Both the position numbers and the translations under genes were made by a program. From Elusimicrobiota bacterium (GTDB lineage: Bacteria; Elusimicrobiota; Elusimicrobia; UBA1565; UBA9628), in contig JAHFCF010000008.1 of NCBI GenBank assembly GCA_023249645.1, positions 71,257 through 106,569 on the forward strand: 35,313 bases of DNA. The letters are read 5' to 3'. Every line of letters starts with the position of its first letter. Within the stretch, counting starts at the first letter, position 1. This document shows positions 1-8,038 of this stretch, piece by piece. The notes beneath the pieces were generated by a model that saw only the letters and a list, made by a program, of their open reading frames with translations, was not told where the DNA came from and searched no databases.

Positions 1-1
1 C

Positions 2-757
2 GAGAGGCTGGCGGTCGAGAAGCCCGAGGCCATCCGCAGAGAGCTCGTGGATCCCTCGACCGGTCTTCCTGATTACGCCGCTCGAAGGTTGGCGTTCTCC
101 TTAGGCATCGGCGCCCAACACGCCGCTCAGTTCTGCCACATCGTCAAGTCCCTGGCCTGGATCTTCATTGAGCATGACTGCAGCCTAGCCGAGATCAATC
201 CCTTGGCGCTCACCGACCGGGGCTTCGTGGCCCTGGACGGCAAGATCGTCATCGACGACAACGCCCTGTTTAGGCATCCGGAGCTTTCCAAAAGGAAGGA
301 CCTGGAGCTCACCGCCGTCGAAGCGCAGGCGAAGAAAGCCGGGCTCTCCTACATCGCTTTGGACGGCACCATCGGCTGCATGGTCAACGGCGCGGGCCTG
401 GCCATGGGCACCATGGACACGATCTCCCTGGCCGGCGGCAAGCCCGCCAATTTCCTCGATGTGGGCGGCTCGGCGGACGAGGCCCGCGTGGCCAAGGCTT
501 TCGAGCTCATCTTGAAGGACGCCAAGGTCAAGGCCGTTCTCGTCAACATCTTCGGCGGCATCGTCAAGTGCGACATGATCGCCTCGGGCATCCTGGCGGC
601 TTTGAAGAAGGTCAAGATGACCGTGCCCTTGGTCGTGAGGCTGCAAGGGACCAACGTGGACAAGGGCCGGGAGATCCTCTCTCAGGCGAAAGTCCCCATC
701 ATCACGGCCGAGGATCTCTCAGAAGCGGCGCAGAAGGCCGTGGGAGCATCCCGATGA
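2..757 (+). CDS. sucC: Succinyl-CoA ligase (ADP-forming) beta subunit, 3' part
   Basis: C-terminal about 251 residues of the beta subunit of succinyl-CoA synthetase, a TCA-cycle enzyme that interconverts succinyl-CoA and succinate with nucleotide phosphorylation. The 5' part lies outside the window; the frame is open from base 2. Visible family segments are the end of the ATP-grasp region (AEINPLAL, then [11 protein letters not shown]) and the CoA-ligase domain with [31 protein letters not shown] and [11 protein letters not shown]. The ATP-grasp signature and tandem order with sucD make the call secure. The stop overlaps the sucD start (ATGA), so the two subunits are translationally coupled. 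Confidence 0.97.
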   Translation, partial: ERLAVEKPEAIRRELVDPSTGLPDYAARRLAFSLGIGAQHAAQFCHIVKSLAWIFIEHDCSLAEINPLALTDRGFVALDGKIVIDDNALFRHPELSKRKDLELTAVEAQAKKAGLSYIALDGTIGCMVNGAGLAMGTMDTISLAGGKPANFLDVGGSADEARVAKAFELILKDAKVKAVLVNIFGGIVKCDMIASGILAALKKVKMTVPLVVRLQGTNVDKGREILSQAKVPIITAEDLSEAAQKAVGASR

Positions 758-1647
758 GCATCCTCCTCAATAAGGATTCCCGCATCGTGGTCCAGGGCTT
801 CACCGGCGGGGCGGCGACCTTCCATTCCAAGGCCTGCCTGGAGTACGGATCGAACATCGTAGGGGGTGTGACCCCGGGCCGCGGCGGGAGCGTCCACTTG
901 GACCGCCCGGTCTTCAATACGGTCTGCGAAGCCGTGAAAAAGACCTCCGCGGACGTCTCCTTGATCTTCGTGCCCGCGCCTTTTGCCGCGGACGCTGTTC
1001 TGGAATCCGTGGACGCCGGCATCGCTTTGGTCATCTGCATCACGGAGGGCATCCCAGTCTTGGACATGGCCCGGGTCAAGCGGGTGATCCTGGCGGCCAA
1101 CCGGGCGGGTAATCCCGTGCGCATGATCGGGCCCAACTGCCCGGGCGTCATCACGCCGGGCCAATGCAAGGCGGGCATCATGCCGGCTTTCATCCACAAG
1201 CCCGGCAGGATCGGCATCGTGTCGCGCTCTGGGACCTTGACCTATGAGGCCGTCGATCAGGTGACCAAACAGGGTCTGGGCCAATCCACGGTCATCGGCA
1301 TCGGCGGCGACCCCATCGCCGGCTCGAATTTCACGGACATCCTGGAGCTCTTTGAGAAGGATCCAGCCACTGAGGCGGTGGTCATGATCGGCGAGATCGG
1401 CGGCTCGGCCGAGGAGGCCGCGGCCTGCTTCTTCAAGGAGCGCATGAGCAAGCCGCTCTTCGGCGTCATCACCGGCAAATCGGCACCTGCGGGTCGCCGT
1501 ATGGGCCATGCGGGTGCCATCATCGAGGGCGGCTCAGGGACCCACGCGGCCAAGGTCAAGGCCCTGCGCGAGGCCGGGGTGACGGTCATCGAGAATTTGA
1601 GCGACATCGGATCGACCGTCGCCAAGGCCTTGACAAAATCGTTATAA
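754..1647 (+). CDS. sucD: Succinyl-CoA ligase alpha subunit
   Basis: Alpha subunit of succinyl-CoA synthetase, 297 aa, normal family length. It carries the CoA-binding Rossmann domain ([12 protein letters not shown] near residue 13, GGVTPGRGG near 37) and the ligase domain with [11 protein letters not shown]. The phosphorylated active-site histidine is His252 in [10 protein letters not shown]. The ATG overlaps the sucC stop by 2 nt, which fixes the start. A longer in-frame reading from 568 exists but only shadows sucC. The 3' end already contains the -35 box of the next operon's promoter (TTGACA at 1630). Confidence 0.97.
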   Translation: MSILLNKDSRIVVQGFTGGAATFHSKACLEYGSNIVGGVTPGRGGSVHLDRPVFNTVCEAVKKTSADVSLIFVPAPFAADAVLESVDAGIALVICITEGIPVLDMARVKRVILAANRAGNPVRMIGPNCPGVITPGQCKAGIMPAFIHKPGRIGIVSRSGTLTYEAVDQVTKQGLGQSTVIGIGGDPIAGSNFTDILELFEKDPATEAVVMIGEIGGSAEEAAACFFKERMSKPLFGVITGKSAPAGRRMGHAGAIIEGGSGTHAAKVKALREAGVTVIENLSDIGSTVAKALTKSL

Positions 1648-1660
1648 CTGTTATAATAAC
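1630..1660 (+). promoter_or_regulatory. Promoter and likely operator of the AbrB-Doc operon
   Basis: TTGACA (1630-1635), 16-bp spacer, perfect TATAAT (1652-1657), lying over the last codons of sucD. Two inverted-repeat elements overlap it: GTTATAAC (1641-1648) and GTTATAATAAC (1650-1660). This suits an antitoxin-bound autoregulatory operator, which is typical for type II modules; the binding itself is inferred. Confidence 0.8.
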
Positions 1661-1681
1661 AATGTAATAACGGAGGCTGTC

Positions 1682-1909
1682 ATGGTTAAATTCCTCACTA
1701 AAGTCGGCAATAGCGAGGCTGTGGTCATCGACAAGGCGATTCTATCCCTTCTGCACATTTCATCAGGGACCCCGTTGGAAATCACCACCGACGGAAAAAA
1801 CCTCGTCATCTCGCCGATCTCTGAGCCTAATCAGGTCAGCGACGTGAAGAAGGCGTACCGTGTCGTGAAGAAGCGCTTCGGCCGCGCACTCAAGCGTCTG
1901 GCGGACTGA
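1682..1909 (+). CDS. AbrB/MazE-like antitoxin
   Basis: 75-aa protein beginning MVKFLTKVGNSEAVVIDKAI, the swapped-hairpin AbrB/SpoVT DNA-binding fold (KxGNSxAVxIPK-type pattern). The C-terminal third is basic and helical and probably wraps the toxin. A strong Shine-Dalgarno (GGAGG, 7 nt spacing) supports the ATG. It is the first gene of a two-gene operon with a Doc-type toxin starting at the base after its stop codon, so it is read as the antitoxin and autorepressor. AbrB-Doc pairings are known in type II modules. The exact family is not certain. Confidence 0.85.
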   Translation: MVKFLTKVGNSEAVVIDKAILSLLHISSGTPLEITTDGKNLVISPISEPNQVSDVKKAYRVVKKRFGRALKRLAD

Positions 1910-2314
1910 GTGCAGCCGAAGTTCCTGACCCTGGCTGAAGTCCTCGACTTCCACGAGGACCTGCTGCAATCGTTCGGTGGGAGCGTCGGGATACGAGACT
2001 TGGCGTTGCTGGAATCCGCCGTGGCCATGCCGCAGAGCGGAGCGGGCCGCGTGTTCTTCCATGACTTTCCGTTCGAGATGGCGGCGGCCTATGCCTATCA
2101 TATCGCCCAGAACCATGCTTTTGTCGACGGTAACAAGAGAACGGCGTTGGCCGCCGCTCTGGTTTTTCTGGAAATCAATGGGTATGCCGTGCTGGGCGGC
2201 GAGGATGAACTGGAGTCGGCCACCCGCGAGATTGCTTCGGGGAATATGGATAAGAAAAGTTTTGCCGGAGCTCTTGAGCGGGCCTATAATCTGTATAAAT
2301 CGGCTAGAACGTGA
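1910..2314 (+). CDS. doc: Doc-family (Fic-fold) toxin
   Basis: 134-aa death-on-curing family protein. The Fic-type active-site loop HAFVDGNKR is complete at residues 69-77, matching the Doc consensus HxFx(D/N)xNKR; Doc proteins phosphorylate and inactivate elongation factor Tu. The start is taken as GTG at 1910, directly after the antitoxin TGA, and the protein then begins MQPKFLTLAEVLDFHEDLL as in the family. Length is normal and no residue of the loop is missing, so the toxin looks functional. Its 3' end overlaps the convergent PorV-like gene by 11 bp. Confidence 0.92.
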   Translation: MQPKFLTLAEVLDFHEDLLQSFGGSVGIRDLALLESAVAMPQSGAGRVFFHDFPFEMAAAYAYHIAQNHAFVDGNKRTALAAALVFLEINGYAVLGGEDELESATREIASGNMDKKSFAGALERAYNLYKSART

Positions 2315-3248
2315 CGCCGAGTGTGACGTGGTGGGTGCTGGAGACGTCGTCCTTCATGCCGCCGAAGGCGTAATCGAAGAACCAGCGGCCTTGGCGCAAG
2401 CCGATGCCCACGGTGAAATAGCCGGGCGCCTGGTTGAAGAGATATCCGGCGCGCAGGGCGCCGTAGCCCTCATCGCCCACGTTCATTCCCATCTCGATGC
2501 CGCCGCTGGGCTGGAGGGCCGACTCGTCGCGGCGTTTGATCGCGTCCGCGGTGAAGAGGAACCGCGAGAAGCCGTAGCCGCCCTCCCTGAACCAATCCAT
2601 TTTTGAGAGGTTCAGATCGTATGCCGCTCCGAAGCGCACGGTCATGGGCAAAGGATCGCCTTCCTCCTCGAATTTCACGTCCGGCCCGAGGTTCTGGACC
2701 GAAGCGCCGAAATTGAGGCCTTTCAAAGGCGAGCGCCAGAGCACTCCCAGGTCGGCTGCGTAGCCCAAGGCATTGACCTGATCGGCGAGCTGGAGGCGGA
2801 AGACCTTGGCCGCGGCGCCGGCGGAGAATCCTCCAGAGAGGGGCACGCTCAGGGCCGCGATGCCCGCCATGTCCTGCTCGGCCGTGACCGTCTGCTGGGT
2901 GCCGTTGGAGAAATTGAGATCGACGGTGCCGGCGTTGTAGTAGAGCAGTCCTCCGGTGATGACCGCGCGCGACAGAGGATGAGAATAGCCTGCGAATCCG
3001 AAGTTGTCGCCGGCGATGCCGTGGAGATACGTCGTCTCGAGTTCCGGCTTCTCGAGGCGGGCCATGCCGGCCGGGTTGTAGCCCAGGCAATCCACCCCGC
3101 CCTCCACGGCCGTGAAGGCGTTGCCCATGCCTAGGGGGCGTGAGGCGAGAGGGAAGGTGAGGACGGCCGCGCCGGTGCGGCCCGCTTCGGCGCAAAGCAG
3201 CGGCGGGAAAACCGTCAGAAGCGCCAGGGCGAGGAAGGCTGTCCTCAC
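2304..3248 (-). CDS. PorV/PorQ-like outer-membrane beta-barrel protein
   Basis: 314-aa exported protein. It has a signal peptide (MRTAFLALALLTVFPPLLCAEA) and then the family hallmark region near residues 37-60: RPLGMGNAFTAVEGGVDCLGYNPAGMARL. The remainder alternates beta-strand patterns and ends in a C-terminal aromatic Phe (HHVTLGVTF), as barrel proteins do. PorV/PorQ proteins act in outer-membrane export in Bacteroidota type IX secretion; in other phyla their role is unknown. The start is a GTG that overlaps the stop of the upstream exported protein (GTGA), so the two are translationally coupled and probably work together. Confidence 0.85.
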   Translation of the reverse strand: MRTAFLALALLTVFPPLLCAEAGRTGAAVLTFPLASRPLGMGNAFTAVEGGVDCLGYNPAGMARLEKPELETTYLHGIAGDNFGFAGYSHPLSRAVITGGLLYYNAGTVDLNFSNGTQQTVTAEQDMAGIAALSVPLSGGFSAGAAAKVFRLQLADQVNALGYAADLGVLWRSPLKGLNFGASVQNLGPDVKFEEEGDPLPMTVRFGAAYDLNLSKMDWFREGGYGFSRFLFTADAIKRRDESALQPSGGIEMGMNVGDEGYGALRAGYLFNQAPGYFTVGIGLRQGRWFFDYAFGGMKDDVSSTHHVTLGVTF

Positions 3249-4738
3249 TTGATCACCACGATCTTGTCCGTCGCGTCGACTTTTTGCCCCCGGGTGCGCA
3301 GGATGTAGACGCCGCTGGCGACCGTACCACCTTGGGCGGTCTTGCCGTCCCAATAGACCGTGGTCGTGCCTTGCGCGGCGTTGGAGGTATCGTAGATGGT
3401 CGCGACCGGCCTGCCGGTGATGGTGTAGAGCTTCAAGGTCATGCCGCCGGAGTTGTTGGTCATGACGTCGATGCGCGTGCGCGCGCCGAGCCGGGGCCTG
3501 ATGAGATTGTCGGTCAGCTTGACCGTGCCGGGCGCGAAGTCGATGTAGACGGCGTTGTTGAGGACGGTGGTCTGTCCGTTGTCGTTGACCGCGGTCAGGT
3601 TCCAATAGCCGAGCCCTTGGTTGGATGCCAGGGTGAAGTCCACGGAGATGTTCTGGTCGTCGGTGCGCACGATGCTAGTGCCCGTGAGGCTGCCGCCTGT
3701 CTGGTCGAGCGTGAAGGTGGGGGCGCTGCCCGAGCCTCCGCCGGAGAAGGCCTCTCCCGCGACCTTGAAGGTCTGGGTCCCGGCGGTGCGCAGCACGTTG
3801 TTGGGCGTCAGGGAGGTCGGATCCGGGGCGAAGACCGTGGCGCAATAGACCGAAGGCGGCGTGGCGCTGAGCGGGAAGGGAGTCCAGTTGTAGTAGAGCT
3901 TCCAGCGCCAGGTCTCCGTGGAGCGCACGAGGAAGGGGGCCGAGAGTAGCCCCGTGGCCGCATCCGTGGAGAGGCGCGTGCCGGATTCCTGGGAGAAGAT
4001 GGTCCCGTTGTTGTCGCTGCTCGTGGTCAGGGCGCTCAGGATCGTGGAATAGGTGGTCGAGTTGGCCAGGGGAGCGGTGTAGTAGAGGCGCACCGTGTTG
4101 TCCGTGCGCGCCATGGCCGCCGTATCGCCGACCTGGCCGTTGAGGTTTGCCAGCTGGGTCCCGGCGGCGAAGTCGCGGCCTTGGTTCGTGGAAAGAGCGC
4201 TGAAGACGCGGCGGGAGGACTGGGCCGTGCCGCCGTCGGCGTTGGCGACGTAGTAGAGCCGCCAGTCGCCGTTGGAGCGCTTGATGAGCGAGGGCGAGCC
4301 GATGTAACCCACGCCGCCGTTGTTGTCGACGCGCGTGCCCGTGTCGTTGTACCAGGTGAGGCCGTCCGTGGAGCTGGCGCTGTAGATGCGAAAGACCGTC
4401 CCTGTCGAGCCGACGGCCGAGTAGAGCATGCGGTAGGTGTTGTTCGTGAGCTGCATCACCGAGACCGCCGTGATGGAGGAGACGTCGAGTCGGGGCGTGG
4501 TGTAGGTGGACAGGCGCACGCCTGCGTCCTCCGTGAAGCTCATGCCGCCGTCGGCGGTGAGTGCGGAATAGACCGCGGTGCTGCCGCGGACATAATAGAA
4601 ACGCGCGCCGGCCATGTTGACGGAGCTTGAGCCCGTCAGGGTGACCGAGGCGATCCTCACGCCGTCCTCCTTGACGAAGGTCGGCACGGCGCGGGCGGGC
4701 GCCGCCAGGCTGAACAGGAAAAAGAGGAGAGGGATCAT
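3245..4738 (-). CDS. Exported beta-propeller-like protein with FlgD/T9SS-like C-terminal domain
   Basis: 497 aa counted from the internal ATG at 4738, which begins a signal peptide (MIPLLFFLFSLAAPARA). Residues about 20-300 hold repeated sialidase or Asp-box-like motifs (RIYSASSTDGLTW, RVFSALSTNQGRDF, YYVRGSTAVYSALTADGG), suggesting a five- or six-bladed propeller. An Ig-like stretch follows. The last about 80 residues (LKLYTITGRPVATIYD, YYWDGK-like TVYWDGKTAQGG, VASGVYILRT) resemble the FlgD-Ig/T9SS C-terminal sorting domain. It overlaps the PorV-like gene by GTGA. The frame is open upstream through a GIY-YIG domain, so a fused reading of 603 aa is possible; see that entry. The substrate is unknown. 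Confidence 0.8.
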   Translation of the reverse strand: MIPLLFFLFSLAAPARAVPTFVKEDGVRIASVTLTGSSSVNMAGARFYYVRGSTAVYSALTADGGMSFTEDAGVRLSTYTTPRLDVSSITAVSVMQLTNNTYRMLYSAVGSTGTVFRIYSASSTDGLTWYNDTGTRVDNNGGVGYIGSPSLIKRSNGDWRLYYVANADGGTAQSSRRVFSALSTNQGRDFAAGTQLANLNGQVGDTAAMARTDNTVRLYYTAPLANSTTYSTILSALTTSSDNNGTIFSQESGTRLSTDAATGLLSAPFLVRSTETWRWKLYYNWTPFPLSATPPSVYCATVFAPDPTSLTPNNVLRTAGTQTFKVAGEAFSGGGSGSAPTFTLDQTGGSLTGTSIVRTDDQNISVDFTLASNQGLGYWNLTAVNDNGQTTVLNNAVYIDFAPGTVKLTDNLIRPRLGARTRIDVMTNNSGGMTLKLYTITGRPVATIYDTSNAAQGTTTVYWDGKTAQGGTVASGVYILRTRGQKVDATDKIVVIK

Positions 4739-5056
4739 GGATTTTGAGATTGTCCTTTTTTTGGCTGGTAAAATCAATTTTCCGTCGATGAGGAGTTCCT
4801 TCGTCTGCCGGCTCTGGGACTTGATGCGAGCCTCGCGCACGAGCGCCTGGGAGCGCGTGAGGCCGTCTTCTTGATAGACGAGCCGTACGGGCCCGTGGCT
4901 GCGCGTGTAGGCCGCGCCGTGTCCCGAGTTATGCTGGTCGAGTCTTTTCGCAACGTCCTTGGCCGTGCCGGTGTAGAGCGAGTCGTCCGCGCAGCGCGCG
5001 ATGTAGACGGACCACTCGGCCGGCGCCTGGGGTGCGTGGGGCAGGCCCTCGAGCAT
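4739..5056 (-). CDS. GIY-YIG nuclease domain protein, open into next gene
   Basis: About 106 codons encoding a complete small GIY-YIG domain: WSVYIARCADDSLYTG (residues 15-30), KRLDQHN with Arg38, and REARIKS with Glu75, the catalytic pattern of the UPF0213/YhbQ type. No stop follows the domain; the frame runs on into the signal peptide of the exported protein, an unlikely natural fusion because the signal peptide would be internal. An A7 run lies just before the junction; with six A residues the frame would end in a TGA overlapping the next ATG (ATGA). The gene may thus be a normal overlapping gene hidden by a one-base difference. The role of these small proteins is not well known. Confidence 0.8.
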
Positions 5057-5073
5057 GCGTCGATATTTCTTTT

Positions 5074-5700
5074 TTATCGGAAGAAATCCCGCGCCATGCG
5101 CACCAGGCCCTCGGTTGCCTTCTCCGGGACCTCCTCGCCGTCCCAGTCGATGGAGAAATGCGCGTTCTTCTGGGTCGGCTTGACGTAGGTCTCGTACATG
5201 GGCAAGACGGTGGAGAGGATCTGGTGCTTGGCCGAGTCCACGCCGCGGCCGCGCTCATCCACATCGCGCGCGATGCGGCGCAAAACCGCCGTCGCGATGC
5301 CCGTGGAGACGAAGATGCGGCACTGATAGAGGGACAGGAAGGCTGGGGGGTAGAGGGCGTAGAGCCCCTCGACCACCAGGAGCGGCGCGCTGGGGCAGGC
5401 GAGGGTCTGCGGCTGGCGGGTGTGGGTCTTGAAATCATAGACCGGCTGCTCGACGCTGCGGCCGCGGATGAGCTGCTGGAAGTGCTCGAGGGCCAGATCG
5501 AAGTCGATGGCGTCGGGATGGTCGAAGTTGTAGGCCTGGCGTTTGGCGAGGCTCAGGTGCGCCAGAGGCCGGTAGTAGCTGTCCAACGAGAAGATCCGGC
5601 CCGCGATGCCGATCTTGCGGCACTCCGCCACGACCCGACGCGAGAAGGTGGTCTTGCCAGAGCCCGACCCGCCGGCGATGCCCACGATGAAGCGTTTCAT
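5074..5700 (-). CDS. udk: Uridine kinase
   Basis: 208-aa P-loop kinase of the uridine/cytidine kinase family, which phosphorylates uridine and cytidine with ATP or GTP in pyrimidine salvage. The Walker A motif GGSGSGKT spans residues 10-17. The family segments FSLDSYYR (nucleoside-binding Asp), YNFDHPDAIDFD, VYDFKTHTR and LLVVEGLYAL are all in place, and the lid region carries RRIARDVDERGR. Length is normal. A -10 box (TATACT) ends 7 nt before the ATG, suggesting a leaderless message. The GIY-YIG gene lies 17 bp downstream. Confidence 0.93.
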   Translation of the reverse strand: MKRFIVGIAGGSGSGKTTFSRRVVAECRKIGIAGRIFSLDSYYRPLAHLSLAKRQAYNFDHPDAIDFDLALEHFQQLIRGRSVEQPVYDFKTHTRQPQTLACPSAPLLVVEGLYALYPPAFLSLYQCRIFVSTGIATAVLRRIARDVDERGRGVDSAKHQILSTVLPMYETYVKPTQKNAHFSIDWDGEEVPEKATEGLVRMARDFFR

Positions 5701-5707
5701 CGCACTA

Positions 5708-5737
5708 AGTATAGGGGATGTGTCGCGCTATGTGCAA
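5708..5737 (-). promoter_or_regulatory. udk promoter, leaderless type
   Basis: Reading on the minus strand: TTGCAC (5737-5732), 18-bp spacer, TATACT (5713-5708), then 7 nt to the udk ATG at 5700. The expected start of transcription falls at or next to the start codon. Confidence 0.6.
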
Positions 5738-6651
5738 GCCAGTTTCTCCAGCGCCCAGGCCGTGTGGACGCGGACCATCTCGCTGGGATCCGTGAGGCTT
5801 TTCTCGAGTGCGGGGATGGCCGCGGGGTCGCCGAGATTGCCCAAGGCCACGGCCGCGTTCCTGCGGATGCAATCCCGGTCGATCCAGCGCGCGCCGAGCT
5901 GATTGCCCTGGAAGCGCGCGCGGAAGGTCGGCTCATCCATGCCGAGGACTTCCAGGAGCGGAAGGCTGCAGCCCACAAAGCCTGTCTTGAATCGTCTCTC
6001 CGTCGGGGCCACGGTCTTGTTCTTCGGGCAGACATCCTGGCAGGTCGTGCATCCGTAGAGCCGGTTGCCCCAGAGCTCCCGTATAGGCACAGGCAGGATC
6101 CCGCGCCAGTTCATTAAATATTGCAGGCATCGTTCCGTGTTGAGGACATACGGCTCGGCCAGGGCCTGTGTCGGGCAGGCGTCCATGCAGGCCGTGCATA
6201 GGCCGCAGTCTTTTTCAAGCGGCGCATCAGGCTCGATGGCCAGGTCCGTCTCGATCTCGCCCAGAACGACCCAGGAGCCGAATTTTTCCGTCAGGATGAT
6301 GCCGTTCTTTCCGTAATAGCCGACCCCGGCCTGAGACGCGATGGATTTCTCCGCCAATCGGCCCGGGGCAGCGCAGCAATGGCAGTGGGTCTCCATCCCG
6401 AATTCACTGCGCAGGACCTTGGCGGCATCCTGGAGTTTTGCGCGCGTGTCTCGGTAGTAATTGCGCCAGGTGTAGCGGGCCACGGTCCCGTGGGGACGGC
6501 CTGGCGTCGTCGCGTCGGCGGGTTCGGAGGTGAGATAGCACGCGGCGGCCGAGATGACGCAGAGCGCTCCCGAGCGCTGCGTCGATGTCACGCCGACGGC
6601 GTCCAAGCCGGCGCTGAGCACGATCTCCTTGACCCTGAGGTTGGCGATCAA
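5728..6651 (-). CDS. QueG-like (epoxyqueuosine reductase family) double 4Fe-4S protein
   Basis: 307 aa from a TTG that overlaps the aroQ stop (TTGA). QueG reduces epoxyqueuosine to queuosine in tRNA with cobalamin and two 4Fe-4S clusters. Seen here: AGVGYYGKNGIIL and GSWVVLGEI of the cobalamin domain, ferredoxin motifs CGLCTACMDACP and CTTCQDVCP, and a C-terminal HEAT-like repeat (AAVALGNLGDPAAIPALEKSL). Two oddities: the segment between the N-terminal VGVT and VISA motifs is about 35 residues shorter than in E. coli QueG, and the place of the catalytic Asp (DSAP in E. coli) reads HCCAAP with no acidic residue. It may therefore be a QueG relative with other chemistry. Confidence 0.75.
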   Translation of the reverse strand: MIANLRVKEIVLSAGLDAVGVTSTQRSGALCVISAAACYLTSEPADATTPGRPHGTVARYTWRNYYRDTRAKLQDAAKVLRSEFGMETHCHCCAAPGRLAEKSIASQAGVGYYGKNGIILTEKFGSWVVLGEIETDLAIEPDAPLEKDCGLCTACMDACPTQALAEPYVLNTERCLQYLMNWRGILPVPIRELWGNRLYGCTTCQDVCPKNKTVAPTERRFKTGFVGCSLPLLEVLGMDEPTFRARFQGNQLGARWIDRDCIRRNAAVALGNLGDPAAIPALEKSLTDPSEMVRVHTAWALEKLACT

Positions 6652-7100
6652 GTTCGTCGATGCGCGAGGAGCTCGAGGGCTTTGAGATAGGATCCAGCGC
6701 CTAGGCCGCAGATCATCTTCAGACAGACCGGCGTGATGACGGAGCGCCGGCGGAAGGGCTCGCGTTTTTTGATGTCCGAGAGATGCGTCTCGACGGTCGG
6801 GATCTGCGAGGCGGCCACGGCGTCGCGCAGGGCATAGGAGTAATGCGTGTAGGCCCCGGGATTGAAGATGAGGCCTTGGGCCCAATGACGGTGCTTGTGG
6901 ATGAGGTCGATGAGCTGGCCTTCGCCGTTGGATTGGAAGATCTTGAGCGTCGCGCCGAGCGTTCGGGCGCGGCGCCTCAAGAGCGCGTTCAAAGCCGCCA
7001 GGGTCATGGTCCCGTAGACCTCGGGCTCGCGCTCGCCGAGGAGGTTGAGGTTGGGGCCGTGCAGGACCAGGATGTTCTTGGATCTCAAGGGCGTGTCCAT
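6648..7100 (-). CDS. aroQ: 3-dehydroquinate dehydratase, type II
   Basis: 150-aa type II dehydroquinase, third step of the shikimate pathway. Key segments: LHGPNLNLLGEREPEVYG with the active-site Arg24 and Tyr29, FNPGAYTHYSYAL with Asn80 and His86, and ETHLSDIKKREPFRRRS with His106. The ATG at 7100 has AGGAA directly upstream and gives the usual length; a longer reading to 7298 only shadows aroE. It overlaps the aroE 3' end by 16 bp and the next gene's start by 4 bp, so aroE-aroQ-queG-like form one operon. Confidence 0.96.
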   Translation of the reverse strand: MDTPLRSKNILVLHGPNLNLLGEREPEVYGTMTLAALNALLRRRARTLGATLKIFQSNGEGQLIDLIHKHRHWAQGLIFNPGAYTHYSYALRDAVAASQIPTVETHLSDIKKREPFRRRSVITPVCLKMICGLGAGSYLKALELLAHRRT

Positions 7101-7912
7101 TTCCTCATGAGGCGTTTTTTCCACAGCCCGCGGCGCTCGGCTCCGAGAGGGCCGAACCAGAATTCCCAGGAGCGCAGGGCCTGGAACACGAGCATGGAAG
7201 TCCCGTCGATGGTCTGGGCACCGAGCCCTTGGGCCTGGCGCAGGAAGGCCGTGCGCCGGCCGTAGACGAGGTCGAAAGCGAGCTGGCAGCCCGGCCAAGA
7301 GGCGGGCGCGGGCGAGCGGTCATGGGGGAAGCGGCCCAAGGGCGTGGCGTTGACGGCCAATTCAGCGGCGGCCGGGCGCGCGGACCGGAAAGCGGTCCTG
7401 GGAAAGAGAGCGGCCATGTCGCGCGCCAGCGCGCGGGCGCGCTGAGGCCGGCGCGCGCAGATCGAGACCTCCCGGGCCTTCAGGCGCCCCAGGGCGAAGG
7501 CCACGGCCCGGGCCGCGCCGCCGGCGCCGAAGATGAGGGCCTCGCAGCCCTTCGCCGAGAAGCCGGCCTCGCCGAGGGCGTCCGCGAAGCCCGCGGCGTC
7601 CGTGTTGTGGCCCACGAGCTTGCCGCGGCTCATCTTCACGGCGTTGACCGCGCCGATGCGCCGCGCTTCGGGGGTCAGGCGGTCGAGGTGTGCGATGACG
7701 CTGATCTTGTGCGGGGCCGTGACGTTGGCGCCGACGAATCCGGCCGTGCGCAGAAGCCCCACGGCGAAGGCCAGGCGTTCCGGCGCGACCGTGCAGGGCC
7801 GATACGCCGCCTTGCGGCGGGCCAGGCACCCGAGCTCGGTCATGAGCCGCGGAGAGAGGGAGTGGGCGACCGGCTGTCCCAGGAGAGCCAGCTTCGCTGG
7901 GGGGGGTCGCAT
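7085..7912 (-). CDS. aroE: Shikimate dehydrogenase
   Basis: 275-aa NADP-dependent shikimate dehydrogenase, fourth step of the shikimate pathway. The shikimate-binding SLSPR motif is at residues 18-22, the catalytic pair is Lys69 in NVTAPHK and Asp105 in GHNTDAAGF, and the nucleotide-binding loop GAGGAARA lies near residue 129. NATPLG and DLVYGRRTAFL complete the family pattern. It is first in the aroE-aroQ-queG-like operon. Its C-terminus (WFGPLGAERRGLWKKRLMRKWTRP) is slightly longer and more basic than usual because the reading frame overlaps aroQ. Confidence 0.95.
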   Translation of the reverse strand: MRPPPAKLALLGQPVAHSLSPRLMTELGCLARRKAAYRPCTVAPERLAFAVGLLRTAGFVGANVTAPHKISVIAHLDRLTPEARRIGAVNAVKMSRGKLVGHNTDAAGFADALGEAGFSAKGCEALIFGAGGAARAVAFALGRLKAREVSICARRPQRARALARDMAALFPRTAFRSARPAAAELAVNATPLGRFPHDRSPAPASWPGCQLAFDLVYGRRTAFLRQAQGLGAQTIDGTSMLVFQALRSWEFWFGPLGAERRGLWKKRLMRKWTRP

Positions 7913-7962
7913 CCCTTCATTATGGAAAATTTATGGCTGGGAAAGGGAGGGGGCGAAGAGAG

Positions 7963-8029
7963 TTTAGGGATAAGCTCGCATTTGTTATACTGCATTGCAT
8001 CGTAGCGTCCAACTGTGTCCGGACACAGT
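7963..8029 (+). promoter_or_regulatory. Promoter with 18-bp palindromic operator candidate
   Basis: A -10 box TATACT (7986-7991) with a weak -35 (TTTAGG, 7963-7968, 17-bp spacer) precedes ACTGTGTCCGGACACAGT (8012-8029), a perfect 18-bp palindrome. The palindrome lies just downstream of the expected transcription start and before the ATG at 8039, the position of a repressor operator. Confidence 0.55.
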
Positions 8030-8038
8030 CACATATCA

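Noticed and set aside
5032-6117. 361-codon plus-strand open frame opposite udk and the queG-like gene
   Set aside because: It lies antisense to well-conserved enzymes, lacks family similarity and has the Arg/Gly/Ala-rich look of a shadow frame in GC-rich DNA.
7229-8005. 258-codon plus-strand open frame opposite aroE
   Set aside because: Antisense to aroE, with no recognisable motif or start signal.
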